From the NCBI GenBank assembly GCA_000310025.1, contig FN649749.1:667193-731192 (forward strand): a stretch of 64,000 nt of DNA. The letters are read 5' to 3'. This DNA is from Ectocarpus siliculosus (taxonomy: Eukaryota; Sar; Phaeophyceae; Ectocarpales; Ectocarpaceae). Made by a program: the position numbers and the translations under genes. Positions 34,308 to 46,569 of this stretch are shown one piece after another (the stretch's first letter is position 1; every line of letters starts with the position of its first letter). The notes beneath the pieces were generated by a model that did no database searches, was not told the DNA's origin, and saw only the letters and a list, made by a program, of their open reading frames with translations.

Positions 34308-37300
34308 GAACACAACACCAAACCCTCCATCCCCCCCCCCACCCCTCCTCTCTTGGTCCTGATCTTGCCCAGGTTCTCGGCCACTGCCCTGGCTGCCGGT
34401 GCCAAGGATTGCGGGTGTGTAAGCTTTTGCTCTCCATGTGACTGCCGTAGGAACGGCTGCGTCATACTTCTCTCGCGTGCTCCTCTCAAAACATTTCTCC
34501 GCGGTCACGTAGGCTGGCCCTCCCGAACAATTCTAGTTGTAGCCGGGGAGGAGGTACGGATAGTGGAGGCACCGCCTTGTGTTGATACCAAATGTTTGCG
34601 ATTTGGACACACCAGAAGTAGCGACAACAACGTTGCTCTTGGTTCTCACTCCCCTGTCACCAGCTCCTTTTTTGTGTTAACAAGCGAAATGGTCCTTGTT
34701 GCGGGCGCAGGTTTCACTCGGTTGCCGCAGGCATGTTTCCAAAGGGGGAGGCTGATCTGGTGCACCACCTCATGGCCAAAGCTCTACACGAGGTATGTGT
34801 GTGTGTTCGCTTGTTTGCTTTGTATCGACGACGCTTACGGGCTGACCAACCCGTTCACGTGAAGTCTCAGCGGGACATCGATTGCCGTGGCAAAGCTGTC
34901 CGTGCGTGTGTCTGTATGCCGCGCCGTGTTTGTCCCCTTTGACGGCTCGAGTTGTATCCCCGGTTTTAGCGTTGGTTTGCCCGTTGAGGGCATCGAGACG
35001 TCTTCTTTTTGGGCACAAAGTCGGGGTGCAATTCTCTGTGTGACGAGCGCCAAATACTTGCCGACTAAATAGGTTGCCCATGCTGTGGCTTATTCGACTG
35101 GGTAGTGGGTATCCAGTGCAGCATGCGTTCATTTCCCCCAGTGTGTACAACACCCAGAGGGCGAAATCCTTCTCCGTCAAGTTGCTTTTGACGACAAACC
35201 CGCGCCCCCCTGCTTCAGCACACGAGAGCGAGATCATGACTCGAGTAATCGTAAAAATATTATCGTGACAGGTGAAGCGCTTGAGCGAGAAGTCGAAGGA
35301 GGAGGAAGGCGGGGACGGCGGTGCTGGTTCCGAGGATGGAGACGAGTCGTCCCCGGGGTCGGAGTCTGCGTGGCCACCTTCCGAGGCGGAGAGGTTGAGA
35401 GACGGCATCAAGGCTGCCATCTCTTGTCTTGTGCCGTACAAGTCTCACTGGCCTCATGTGCGTATCGACCGTTTCAGCATCTCGTGTTATTGTTTCGCTT
35501 GTGTTTTTTTTTTCTGGTGAGGTACCGTTGTTGTACATTCCGGGCCGGAATCCACCCTTCTCTTGTACCGCCGTGTTAGCGTAGCGCCATCGCCCCCCAC
35601 CTCCCGACTCAGGTACCGACGGTGGGTTGCAAGGATACTACAGGACGACCGGTTTTCAAAGCCCGATTACTCTGCAGCACAAACGGCAACGACGCCCACA
35701 AATGACGCTGATTGAACCGTTTCGTCGAGAGCTTCCCGAAAGCCTCTCTTTTCATGCTGGCATCCTCTTCGTTCGTCGAGTAGTCGAGCTTTGAAAAATC
35801 GATCTTGGGGAGGGTACTCATAGTCGTGCATGCCGTAGTCGTTTGACCATTGACCTCGCATCCCTACAAAGCCGGGACGGAGCACGCCGGGTTCTCACCG
35901 GACGATCCAGGGGGGGGGGGGGGGGTGATATCTTCTGCAACCTACAGTACCGTCGAGAGGGTTCGATTTGATACCATTCGAATCGTCTCCAACAATTGAT
36001 TGTCCGCAACGTTTTCTTCGTGGAAGCAGGCCATGTCGATCGGCCTTCTGCCCCAAAACGCGGGGGCGACGGCGACTGCGGTGGCGGTGTTGGCGGACGA
36101 GTTGGCGTTTCTCGGCGGGGACCGTTCCACGGACCTTTCCTGGTACGGGAAGCGAGGGGTCATCGCTGGAATGTACGCCTCAACAGGTGAGGGTGGTGGT
36201 GTTGCTCGTTTTTGGTAGTGTCCCCTATCAAGCGGTTCGCAGCATATTTTGTAATGCGCCCGGTATGGTTGACGTGACAACATATGGAGATATCTATCCC
36301 AAGGTTGATAAACGATTGGTGCCCCTGACAGGCTTAGAAAGTGTCCCGAAGAGTAGAGTAGGGGGGCTCGGTGCTTGATGCATTTCCTGGTGTTTGCCTC
36401 CACACGGGTAACGGCTCTCCGGGATTTTCGTGTACCACGTATCGCCGATCAGCCTTTGGAATGCCAGAGGGTTTCGCGGCGTAGCTGTCGCTTTCTCGTC
36501 TTGCGGCAGCCAGAACAGGCGGCGCAGGGAAGCGGACGAGGAAAGCGAGAGCTTATCGCCTTCGCGTGCGGCATGGACGTGGAGAGCCATGACGTGTTGG
36601 GGGAACGTGCCATCTCTAACGAGCAGAAGGCTCCTACGCTACTTCGTGTCCGAAGGTGGTCCATCATGGAATATGGCTCCATCGCCTCTGAACGCATGAA
36701 CAAGTCCCCACCCGGCGCAATGTTTGTATACACGCCTGCGCTACATCTTCGTGAAAGTTCACGCCTGCAACTTACTTTCGCTATCTTGCGTACCTTGTCC
36801 CACCCCACCCCCGGTATGCGCTGCCCCGCTTCCGTTTGTCTCGTTCGTCATCGCGTCGAATTTTTCGCCGGTAGAGCTCTACATGCTGACGGACAAGTCT
36901 GAGGACCTGAAGGACACGTGGTAAGTTACATCTTACAGCATTACGGGTTGATCATCCGACCGGCGTCGAAATTGCCGGCGTCCGTGCAACGAAATCGTCA
37001 AGTCATCCTAGGGCGTGCTGCTTTTTTTTTGTCATGGGACGTACATGCACGGCCCGTCTGTACTGACCCTTCTGGGCAGACCGTTTAGGTGCCGTTATTT
37101 TTGCACTACTGGAAGTATGATGCAAGATAACACACCCACTAAGATGGTAGCACACACCCGTTAGCACATTTATACGGGTCAGCGCGAGCCCCAACCAACG
37201 AGCTACTCTCAGATCAAGTAAGTAACACGGCAACGTAAGACACCACGCCTCTCACATACATTGTCACCGGTTGATTGTTGTTTTTAGAGGCGATAACGTT

Positions 37301-40300
37301 TAGATACCGCTGGGGTGTTTTCTTGCGTCGGACTATGGTGTTCGGCAGCTATGTATATCTACACGCTTGAGGAGGGGAAAAGGTGCAGAAATCCGCATTG
37401 TGTCACACGCCCATGTGCGTCGCCGCAGCGTGGTGACGGAATTTCTGGGATCCAAGGGCTCGTATCGCCCATTCGGAACGTATTTTCGATTAGCCGTCAA
37501 CCAATCAGACTTCAGCCAATCAAAACTGAGACACGCCCGCGGGGACCCGGTGGGATGAATAGGTGAGATGTTGATTCCTCCGCAGAAATTGATTGTGTGG
37601 TCCTTATTTTTTTGCACTCGCCACGGCTCGCTGTTGGAACTCCCCCCAGGGATTTATTGGACCGCCTCCTGTTGGACTACGAGATTCTCGCGTCTTCTCC
37701 GGAGAATGTGAGCGCATTGCTGCATTGTTGGTGCACTTCCTGTGCGCTCACCGTACGTACCACACACGTGATGCATGAGCAAGACACCTGTTGTTGTTGT
37801 TGTTGTTGTTGTTGTCTTCACATTAGAAACCGTTCCGATCTCACCTACGGAACATGCCCGCGCTTAAGAACCTCTAGTTTCGGCCGAGGCGGAGGTTCTT
37901 AGTTCCTAGGGTCATGCTGCGATTGGTCGCTATATAGGTCTTAGTGTAGGGGTTCTTAACCGAGCTCACCAATGGTGCTCAACTTCTTAAATTTTATTTT
38001 TTTGAGGCTCAATTTCTCAACTCCTGGGTTCTTAAGTTCGGGCGCGTTCGGACTTTTTTTTTTTTATTGCTAGCGTGAATTTGTGCGACTCGTACAGCAC
38101 CCCGCAGCAAGCAACACACCAACGTTCCGCGATTGGAACGGTCCTTGTCGGCGGTACCCTGCAGTAGGTACCGTAAGGTTGCGAGGCTCCGCACAGTTTT
38201 TCAAACCTTCATTGCTCTACAACTTGGGGGTCACCACTCCCGAAAATGGTGGTTTTGGAATTTTCTCGTCGAGATCTTTCATTGGACGTGTTTCTTGGCT
38301 TTCGCACCCTCCTAGTTGTGGAGCAATGAAGCTTTGAAAAACTACAATGACACCCCTGTGCGGAGACTCGCAACCTTACTTTACCTCGTTGAAGCTGCGG
38401 CAGGCGTCATGGTGGCTGCGTCCGTCGTCCATGCCTCCATGTGGAAACCCCTCGTTCCGTACAAATGGGAAATTGTGCCGCAACTACTTGACTGATCCCG
38501 TGCCCCCCCATGATCTCACCTAAATGTATACCTTGCCACTTGATGGAACAACAGGGCAGCAGACTTGACGAACGCTGGTACAAAAACTCTCTTACCTTTT
38601 TCCCTCCCTTGATCTGTTTTGTCTATTTTGGGCTGCTGGTGACAACGAACCGCGGGGTGTGGAATGGATTACTGGCAGGCTTCCTTCTCACAAATACCAT
38701 AGTTGTGTTTGTTGTGTTGTGGTTGCGGTGCTTTTGCATCGAAACGTGTGCGAGGGAGGAAATATACGACCGCTTTCGCTTAGTGGCCCCGCCTGTGCCT
38801 TTTTTCATAGATTTATTTCCTTCGAGCACGAGTTGCGCCCTTGACTTCGAGCGTACAGAACGAAGCGAAGCAGATGAAATCATGCCTTCGAAGCGTCTGA
38901 AGATCACCTCCATCTTGTCTCGCCCGGCACCTGAATTTATGTTTGCTTCGTTCTCGCGCACACTATGTTGTACCAGGCAGCTGACGTTGCAACTGGGCTG
39001 AGCACCGTGGCTACATCCCTGAGTTCAGCGGCTGTGTCGCTGGCCGGACCTTTCTTCAAACAAGCTTCCAAGCAGGTGATCCGTGTGTGATGAGTTTTTG
39101 TTCACTACTGTAGCTGTCACATCTTTCATGCAACTGTATACTACGTCTATTGGATTTTACGAAATATTTTCTCAACATACCCCAGTAGTCTGTTGTCTTT
39201 CGCTAAGAACGGCGACGTTGTCTCTTCAATACCTCTATGCGAAGGTGTACCGATTCTGGTAAAAGTCAATCGACGGATACCCTGCGAATCGGGTCCTCCT
39301 TAACACTCTCCACCCACAGAATTTACCCTCAACTGGGAACCTCTTGTGGCCAGGACGGGTAATTCGATGGAAGTGTCACAAGGTTCTTTATAGGATCGAT
39401 TCCAAGAGGTGTTGTCAGGACTGACACACACTGTGTCCATGGGAATGTCCAAGTCAGGAGAAAAAAACGTGCACCCAAGGAGATTCGAACCAGTATCCTG
39501 CCGCTGACGCCATATGCGAAGGTGTACCGATTCTGGTAAAAGTCAATCGACGGATACCCTGCGAATCGGGTCCTCCTTAACATCTAGCATTCAAAAGGCT
39601 CAACTGACGCGGAGGCTTTCGGTGGTATTCAATGCAGAACAGGAAAAAATGTACACATACGATGGCTCGTGAAGAGAAAACAGGAATAGGACCCAATATT
39701 CAGTACGAACAGGAGAGGGCGAGGATATATAAGTGTTGGATCTTGAGATAGATAATTACTCTCCTATATCGTCTGTTAATTCTTGAGAAAATCCCTGCGA
39801 ACGGGTGGAAGCAAGCGATAAAAATAGTTGAGTTGTTTCCGTTTTCCTCATTCTGCTGGAAATTTCAATATGGGATGGGCGCCTACGATAGAATTCCGTC
39901 GCTTCCGCCGTTACTAGCTGATTGCGCTAACCAAATAGGACGTCCTAAGAGGGTGAAATGCAAGAAAACAGCAGTGATGCCAATATCGCCATCTACCCCA
40001 ACATGGGCAGCTCTTTCGTTCCATTTTCATTCAGTTTTTTACACTCACCACGCGCGTGGTTCGCAGTTCGTCTGGTGGAGTCTTGAGACGACTTGTGAAG
40101 TGACCTTACAATCTTCTCTGTGGTTGTTGTTGTTGTCGAATCCCTCTCGTCATTCCACGGCGGCCGGCGACGGATTGATTTCCATCGGAGCTAGCCGCGG
40201 CCCCTTTTCACTCCAACCCTTGGTGTATTTCGTCCTCTTGGCTCGTGTGTTCGTGCCTCCTAGGCCCTGACTCTTTCACTCTTCTGTCGCGAGGCCGTTC

Positions 40301-41309
40301 GGCGGCTATATATATGTTCACTGCACTTGGCAGCCCTCGCCGGCACCGACCCTCGAGATTCATTCAATCACTCACGTCGACGTAGAATGACTTTTTTTCC
40401 CTCTATCGTTTTTTGTCTCTTCCTCCCGCGTGCCTTCAGGTCCCGGGTGCGGAAACCCTGGCGCAGACGGCGCCCAACGTGGCCGCGCTGGCTTCACAAG
40501 CGTTGTCCTTCGTCGCATCACAAGTTCCGCGCGCTGGTAAGCGCGCGCACATGGCACATACAGTTCGTTGTTGTTGGTGACGTGGTAGTTGTGGCAATGG
40601 CACGGCGGACGCTGGTAAGCGCTCATGGTGTTACAGTACATTGTTGTTGGTGACTCGGCAGTTGTGGCAATGGCACGGCGGGCGCCAGTGAGAGCGCGTG
40701 ATGTTATTGTTCATCGTCGTTTCGTTGGTGACGTGGTAGTTGTGGCAATGGGACGGCAGGTGTAGCTGGCCCGGTTCACTCGAAGGAAGTCCCCGTACTT
40801 GATTGCTGCGGTCGTTGCGCGTGAAGCTGCCCCCCTAAGAAATAGTGGTGCACTTCTGCTGCACTGCTGTGGGAAATGCCGGAGGGATCGGTTTCACAGC
40901 CTGCGACGCCGTTCTTACCGAACATTTCGACGAAGGTTCGCAGACGTAAGCGAAATCAAACCCGATCCCACTTAAGTCCCTCGCCCGCAAAATTTTCATT
41001 GCCACACCGACGTGCCCCCGAAAACGCGCCTCCGTCACAATTTCAGGGCAAGGGCCGCCGTTCAGCGGCGGCGCCAGCGGCCCTCCGCAGTCCGCCTCGG
41101 CTTCTTCCGCGGCGACGCAGACTAAGACCGGCCACGACACCCCCCCTCCCCTGCCGCCCACGTTCCCCGGGGCCCCCGAGCAAGACCCCTGGAGCAGCAC
41201 ACATGCGTCTGCCGCTGCGGCCGCGAGCGGAAAGCCCGGCAAGTTCGAGGAGGAGTTGGCGCGGGAGGAGCGAGAGCTCTTCGGCGACGACGAAAAGAAG
41301 CAAAGTTGA
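33115..41309 (+). CDS. COQ9: COQ9, mitochondrial ubiquinone biosynthesis protein, eleven exons
   Basis: COQ9 is a lipid-binding protein of the mitochondrial matrix side that supports the COQ7 hydroxylase in coenzyme Q synthesis. Exons: 33380-33581, 34373-34414, 34711-34792, 35272-35457, 36030-36186, 36875-36920, 37650-37707, 38977-39075, 40440-40536, 41047-41309, with consistent phases throughout. Family motifs: ILDASLDHVEEHGFSATALA, GMFPKGEADLVHHL, LVPYKSHWPHAMSIGLLPQN, GGDRSTDLSWYGKR, YASTELYMLTDKSEDLKDTW. The first coding exon is uncertain. A 13-base exon at 33115-33127 (ATGCCTTCTTTGC) fits the phase, joins to RRFSTSS, which looks like a presequence cleavage region, and gives 414 residues; its GTAATC donor is weak. 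Odd features are an acidic Gly/Ser insert (exon 5, EEGGDGGAGSEDGDESS) before the core, and about 130 extra Ala/Ser/Pro-rich C-terminal residues ending FGDDEKKQS. It converges on the MATE gene. Confidence 0.9.
33551..33815 (+). repeat. Tandem copies of the COQ9 exon 2 end and donor site
   Basis: The exon end and donor (CTGGACCACGTGGAAGAGCA then CGGGTGAGAGGCT, from 33559) are followed by a second copy at 33645-33690 with few changes and a more diverged third at about 33761-33815 (GACATGGAAGAGC, TGGTAAGAGGC). The spacers also match (AAGACTAAT, GGCAAGAC). Period is about 94-110 bp. Confidence 0.8.
34266..34304. repeat. (CT)n microsatellite
   Basis: About twenty CT units upstream of the COQ9 exon 3 acceptor. 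Confidence 0.95.
35813..35910 (+). repeat. Dispersed repeat family A, copy 2
   Basis: Matches 18726-18821 over its whole length, followed by a G run and GTGATATCTTCTGCAACCTA. A related tail (GGTGGTATCTCACGCAACGT) occurs alone near 56430. It lies in a COQ9 intron. Confidence 0.85.
37789..37845 (+). repeat. Dispersed repeat family D, copy 2
   Basis: (GTT)n then GTCTTCACATTAGAAACCGT and TCCGATCTCACC, as at 24557-24605. It lies in the COQ9 intron after exon 8. Confidence 0.7.
38166..38386. mobile_element. Foldback/MITE-like element
   Basis: About 70-bp imperfect inverted ends: GTAAGGTTGCGAGGCTCCGC at 38173 and its reverse complement (one change) ending at 38379, continuing inward as TTTTTCAAACCTTCATTGCT on the left against a near-identical right arm with a 14-base offset. 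It has no coding capacity and a total of about 207-221 bp. The flanks AGGTACC and TTTACCT extend the inverted match, so a target duplication could not be fixed. It lies in the COQ9 intron between exons 8 and 9. Confidence 0.75.
39237..39582. repeat. Dispersed repeat family B, copy 1, with terminal direct repeats
   Basis: A composite unit of about 346 bp. The ends, 39237-39305 and 39513-39582, are about 69-bp direct repeats (TGTACCGATTCTGGTAAAAG ... GCGAATCGGGTCCTCC). The middle carries ATTTACCCTCAACTGGGAAC and, on the minus strand, GGTTCGAATCTCC (39479-39491), a good Pol III B-box. It lies in the COQ9 intron between exons 9 and 10. The structure fits a very small terminal-repeat element or a tRNA-derived repeat. 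Confidence 0.8.
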
Positions 41310-44300
41310 ATACAAGGCGCGCCTCCGAATGGGATGGTAGTAGTGCCATCAACGTGTGATGCAAGATGAACGTGCAGCACGTGTTGGTGTGAATCAGCTG
41401 CCAGGTGCCGTTAGTGAAGTTTCCGAAGCTCACCCAAGCTGACGTGTTGTTGACTCGAAGAGCCCAGCGAACCTCAAACGAAAAAATTACAAGTTTTGTT
41501 AATATACATGCAGGACGTCATCTATCTGTTTGATTCCCGATGCCCGTAGTTTGGCCGCATCTTGCGGTTTAGGAGGGAGAAAGAACTGGGCCGGAGGGGG
41601 TGCCGTGTGCGATGGTGGCCGTATGGTTCTGTTTGAAAGACTCTTTTGAACACCCTTGTACTTATGTGTCCGCAAGCGGCATATGAGCGATCCCGAGGTG
41701 TTTGCGGAGAGGGGCTGGCGGGGGACTTCGGGTTTTTGGAGGGGATGGAAGGGAGCGAAGGGCGGGTATATTTTTCCTGGTATTTCATGTGCCTGGAAGG
41801 CCCTCCTCAAGCTACGTCGTGCCGGTCGTCAGCTTTTAGGCTTGCGGTTCCACCCGCTGAATTCTTCGCGCAGATCGAATGCAAAGTACGAAGAAGTATG
41901 TCGTTGGGGAGGAGGGGGGTCGATGCCTTGTGCAATTGCAGATTGCTGCGGCATGTGGGGCGCGCGTGTGGAGAAGAGACGAACGAAGCTGGGATCACGA
42001 AGCACCATTTGCCCAGAGCATGTACCTGTGCGTACCTCCGACGATGAACCCAAAAGCCGTCAACTCGAGAACCTTAATTGGTGCGGTACATGATGCTCTC
42101 ATTTCCTCTATAAGTTTGGTTCGGCGAGTGGGAACGAACCGATTTCGGAGTTGTTGGGTGCGTTGACCAATCCGCAGGGCGTACTGTACGAACAAGTGTC
42201 GCTCGCTGCCGATAGTACTGGGATGACGTCACCCGTCGTCCGAGGATCTTCGACCGTGCCCTATTTTTTTGCCGTTTTTTAAAGTCCGCCGCAGGGGGCG
42301 TTGGCCAATCAGCGAACTGCGTGCCACAAATGTTTTTCTCTGCGGGAAGGAGAATGAACGACTTGTTGAAGATGGACATGTTTCATGGACGGCATATGCA
42401 TGTAAATAGGTCCCATCTCTCGAAGATGCTATAACAATAAGCGTTTGACTCAGACTGTCACGCCGTCCTCAAGAGGAGGTCCTTTTAACGTCAACCAAGA
42501 AAACGCCTCAACACTAAACATTGTTGCTTTTTTTACCGTTCCGGTCTCCGCTCAGTACCTTCTAATGTCCGCGTCGTGCAATTCTGAATTCTCGGGAAGC
42601 GATATATGGAGATACAGTAGAAGAATATTCCCCGTTGATTGTCCTCTAGAATATCAAGGCTTAGCCGTATCCAAACTGCAGTGCACTGATGAAGAGAGAG
42701 AGACATGGATTGTTTTAGCGCGTTGCTCATCTATCTCTCTCCGTCGTCGCGGTTCATCATGCAAAGAGTCGCGACAGACAACCAGCAAGTAGCATCCGCG
42801 GTAGCGTTAAAACGGCAAACAAAATATAATCCGCCCCACCACCGAGGAGCTGCGAAAACACACACACCAACACACACCAACCGCGCGCCACGGATGATGA
42901 CAACACGTGGCATCGACAACATCAACCTACCACACCGAGTCCCCTCGCATCTCACGCAAACAAAACAACCACCCACCAAACGCACGCAAACCTAGAAACA
43001 CATCACCAACACAACATGAAGACCGTCAGGAACAAAAAAATACCTACTACTGTACCAGTGTTGACGGAACTTCCCTAACACCACCCACAACCACTAACCA
43101 CCCTTGAGTTTTCACCCACTACCGAAAACAACACAGCTACACGCGCTCGTTCTTTCGGTTTTGTGCTGGGGTGTCACCTCGCTATTTATCCGGCCTACAA
43201 TGGGGATCTATACTACTATAACAAGAGTTGCAAGCCTCGAGAACTGCATCCGCCTTCTTCCCGGCAACACACAAAAAAAAATAAGTTTCACAAAAATATT
43301 TTCTGCAAACAGTTGTAGATGAGATTGATTGTAAACCGTGTGCCTCTAAAAACCTGGTATTTTTGTGCTGCTGAAACTCTTCGAAATGGCTCATTTCGCC
43401 GCTCCTGTAACGACTCTTCTACTCCTAAACTCCCGCGGGTACAACTTCTAGCAAACTACACAATTGGGCGGCATTAGGCTGCACCGACGAGCAACCCTAG
43501 TGTGCTTTGTTTGACATTTTGAGCCGTTCCCGCTGCATCAGCTACTGTAGACTATGAATGAATTCATTACCAATGAGAAAAGGCTTGGTGGTGTGACAGA
43601 CGGGCAGTTTCCCCCAAAATGTCACGAGCCAATCATCGTACTCCGTTCTCCACGCGCTCCTCGAACGCGGCCCTCGGGCCTTGACAATCTTGGATATCAA
43701 GTCACCTACTACAACAAACTATACATAAAGTTGTGCCAAAAATTATCCAACGAGGAAACTAAAGATATGAAAAAAACTATTTTTTGGAAAATATAATCTC
43801 AGCGCAGCATCATATGGGACCAATTAGAATGAAAATAAATATGCGATGACCCCCCCCCCCAAAAAAAAATGAAGCCAAAGTGGTAGACATGGACACGCAA
43901 CACTGAACATATTCAGATTCAGAGCACCTTGTCGCACAAAGCTAAGGGGGTAGTATCTAGAACCTGAAACAAACGCCCAAAATCTGCGATGATAATGACG
44001 ATGCTTCTATCAGCGTTTCCTCAGCTGCCAAGACGGGACGAAACGACGCGAAAGAGGAAAGCACGCACCAAACAAATCATTCACGCCATAACTTCACTCC
44101 ACATCACTTTGGTGGCCTCCACATCATCATCACGACCTTGGTGGCCGCCAGCGATGTCCAATGGCGCACGCACGACGCAGCACCAAGCGCGCCCGTAGCA
44201 AGTGCGCCGCGACGCGTGTCAGGGCCACAGCAACAAAACAAACTCACTGGCGGGCGCGCTCTCGTCCGTACACATGCATGCATGCGCCAAATTTCTCCAT

Positions 44301-44607
44301 CACAATCAAACGCTCCAGATCGATCGCCACATTGAATTGGGTGAAGCAGCAAGGGTGGCTACACGCCAATCATCCTCACGAATGATGACACGGACTGATG
44401 CTTGTCTCACATGATCAATCGGGCGCTCAGCAGTAATTGAGGCGCTAAGGCTACGGCCGTGCCCTATCTAATAGCGTGAGCATTCACCACACGAGATCGA
44501 CCAAACGCATCTACCTGAGGGCGTCCGTCACTCCATCGCATGTTGTCCAACAATGTCGGAGACCGGCCGGGCGCCACGGGCCGCACGTCGTTCCCACGGC
44601 ACCCTCA
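41310..44607. other. Intergenic between convergent COQ9 and MATE genes
   Basis: 3.3 kb holding both 3' untranslated regions, AC-rich simple sequence near 42850-43000, a C/A homopolymer junction near 43851-43870, and short frames without motifs. No gene recognised. Confidence 0.5.
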
Positions 44608-46513
44608 TCACACGATCATGTACACACCGGGGCCGCCACCATCGCGATGGCGATAAGGTACCACCGTTGCAAGCTTGACCTTCTCCCCTGCGTGGTCCGT
44701 CTTAACTCTCTCCCCGCCGCTAGTTCCCCGGACGATGGCCCTCCCACCGCCCCCGCAGTAAAAATCCTCGAGCCCACCCGCCTCCTCCTCGTCCTCCGAG
44801 CCGCCTCCTGCCTGAAACCCGGGGACGGCTCCCCCCCCGGCGCCACTGTCGCAATCGGAATCGGCAGAATCCGAAGACTCGGAAGAATCGGAGTCGCTTG
44901 GAAGGTTGCTGGGGTCCGTCTCGACCAGGACGAACTCAGAATTTTCATCGACCCGCTCTGCGGCGTCGAGAGCGCATTGGTTCCAGTCGGCCGATCTAGG
45001 AGAGAGAAAAATCAATTGCGGGGAAGGGGAGGAGAAACTTAGACTTTCTACCAAAATCAGAAACTCTTATGTTTATGAGAAACACTTCATGCTCTGAGAA
45101 ATGCCGGGCACCGGACGAACACGCACCATGCTTTCGGGTTGGACTGTGCGTGATGTTCACCAAGAATCGTCGCGGGGACCTCGTTCTCGTACCCCTAGGA
45201 AAGGCGGAGTTATACTATGTGGTCAGTTCATAGTCCCAGACTACCTGTGTCAATCACGTTCGTTCACCCAACACGTGCCATGCAAAAAACAACTTGTACT
45301 GAGACAGATAGCTCTCGATTGTTCAGCCATGGATATTTATGCAACATCCCCGGAAATAACGCACGTGCAATAAATAGTCTGCGACAAAACCCTAGCTTTG
45401 TAGATGGCATTTGCGACGTGCGGCGCTTGTTGCGGTTGCTTCGATATGCTTGGGGGGTCACTCTCTTCCCTATCAGAGGTGCGCCACAGCACAATATGGG
45501 ACAGGCCCTGTACACTCCTCTTCCGAAATAGAAGCACAAACCACTGGCCGGTGAATGCGGTGACAACTCCCAATTTTTAGGAAGGTGAACAACAAGTTAT
45601 AAAGAGCAATGCTATCGTCCCACTTCAGTTTGGGACTCATGGTACCTGAGTAGGCAAATGTAGAAGAGGACGAGGGGGAATTCCCCGACGGCTAGCCCTA
45701 TCCAGAGGCCCTTCACCCCGAAGCCGAGCTGAAGCCCAAGAAAGGCCGACAGAGGAACGCCAACCACCCAGAACCCGACGCCCGCCGCAATGGCCTGTGC
45801 AGAGAAAATCGTTTTCGTGGGGGTAAGCACGCTTGCTGTGTCTTGTGGGTAGGGCTGCGTGAAGCAAGAGGAGGCGGCCGAATATGTTTCAGGTAGCAAT
45901 GTCGTGTGGTGTGGCTGGAACTCGTTCTCTTGCGGGTGGACGTTCTGCAGTTTTCCTCGAATGTATCTCGCCCCCCCACCCCCTGCTTCTCGACCGTGCC
46001 TGCCATGACCAACTGCCCGCGACATCCTTGAATGTTGCGATATCGTCTTAATTTATGTTGTATTTTTCTCACCTGGATGCGCTGGTGGCCCATGCCCTTC
46101 AAGATGCCATTGCACACAATCTGCATCATGTTTATCATCTGCAGCAACAAGATTCGAGTAGCAGCGGCAGCAGCAACGAAGGTTACCGTCGAGCGTTGTT
46201 GGGTGCTAGTCGGGGTGGGACGGCATCGTGTGTGAAGCGCCAACCGCGACGAGACATTCGTGCCTCAACCCTGTGTCCCCTGCGATACACAAAACAACTG
46301 CAAGCTACATGAAACGAAAAGGAATCAGCCGAGAGACGTGGAAGGACATGATGTCGGTTAGCACTCCATGGAAAATCAAAAAGAAGCTTTGTCTCTCATC
46401 TTCTTTCTCTCCGAATCAACCGAAAGAGGGGTAAGGACACGGTATTGTTTAACATCCCACCGGAAAAAAAGAGCCTTTCTGTGTGCATATTCGTTTCTCT
46501 CTCTCTTTTTCCC

Positions 46514-46569
<56 letters not shown>

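Noticed and set aside
38510-39001. 163-codon open frame on the + strand with a hydrophobic segment
   Set aside because: It lies in a COQ9 intron and overlaps the exon at 38977 in another frame; no motif or start context.
39479-39520. Possible tRNA gene (GGTTCGAATCTCC on the minus strand)
   Set aside because: Only a B-box-like stretch; no acceptor stem or full cloverleaf, and it recurs inside a dispersed repeat.
41499-42195. Several overlapping 90-145 codon frames on both strands
   Set aside because: Mutually overlapping, without motifs or splice borders, in the 3' intergenic region after COQ9.
45612-45645. Stop at 45612 as the normal end of the MATE protein
   Set aside because: A consensus join CTCAG|GTACC to the acceptor at 44996 restores the family end LLRxxDW, so this stop is probably seen only on intron retention.
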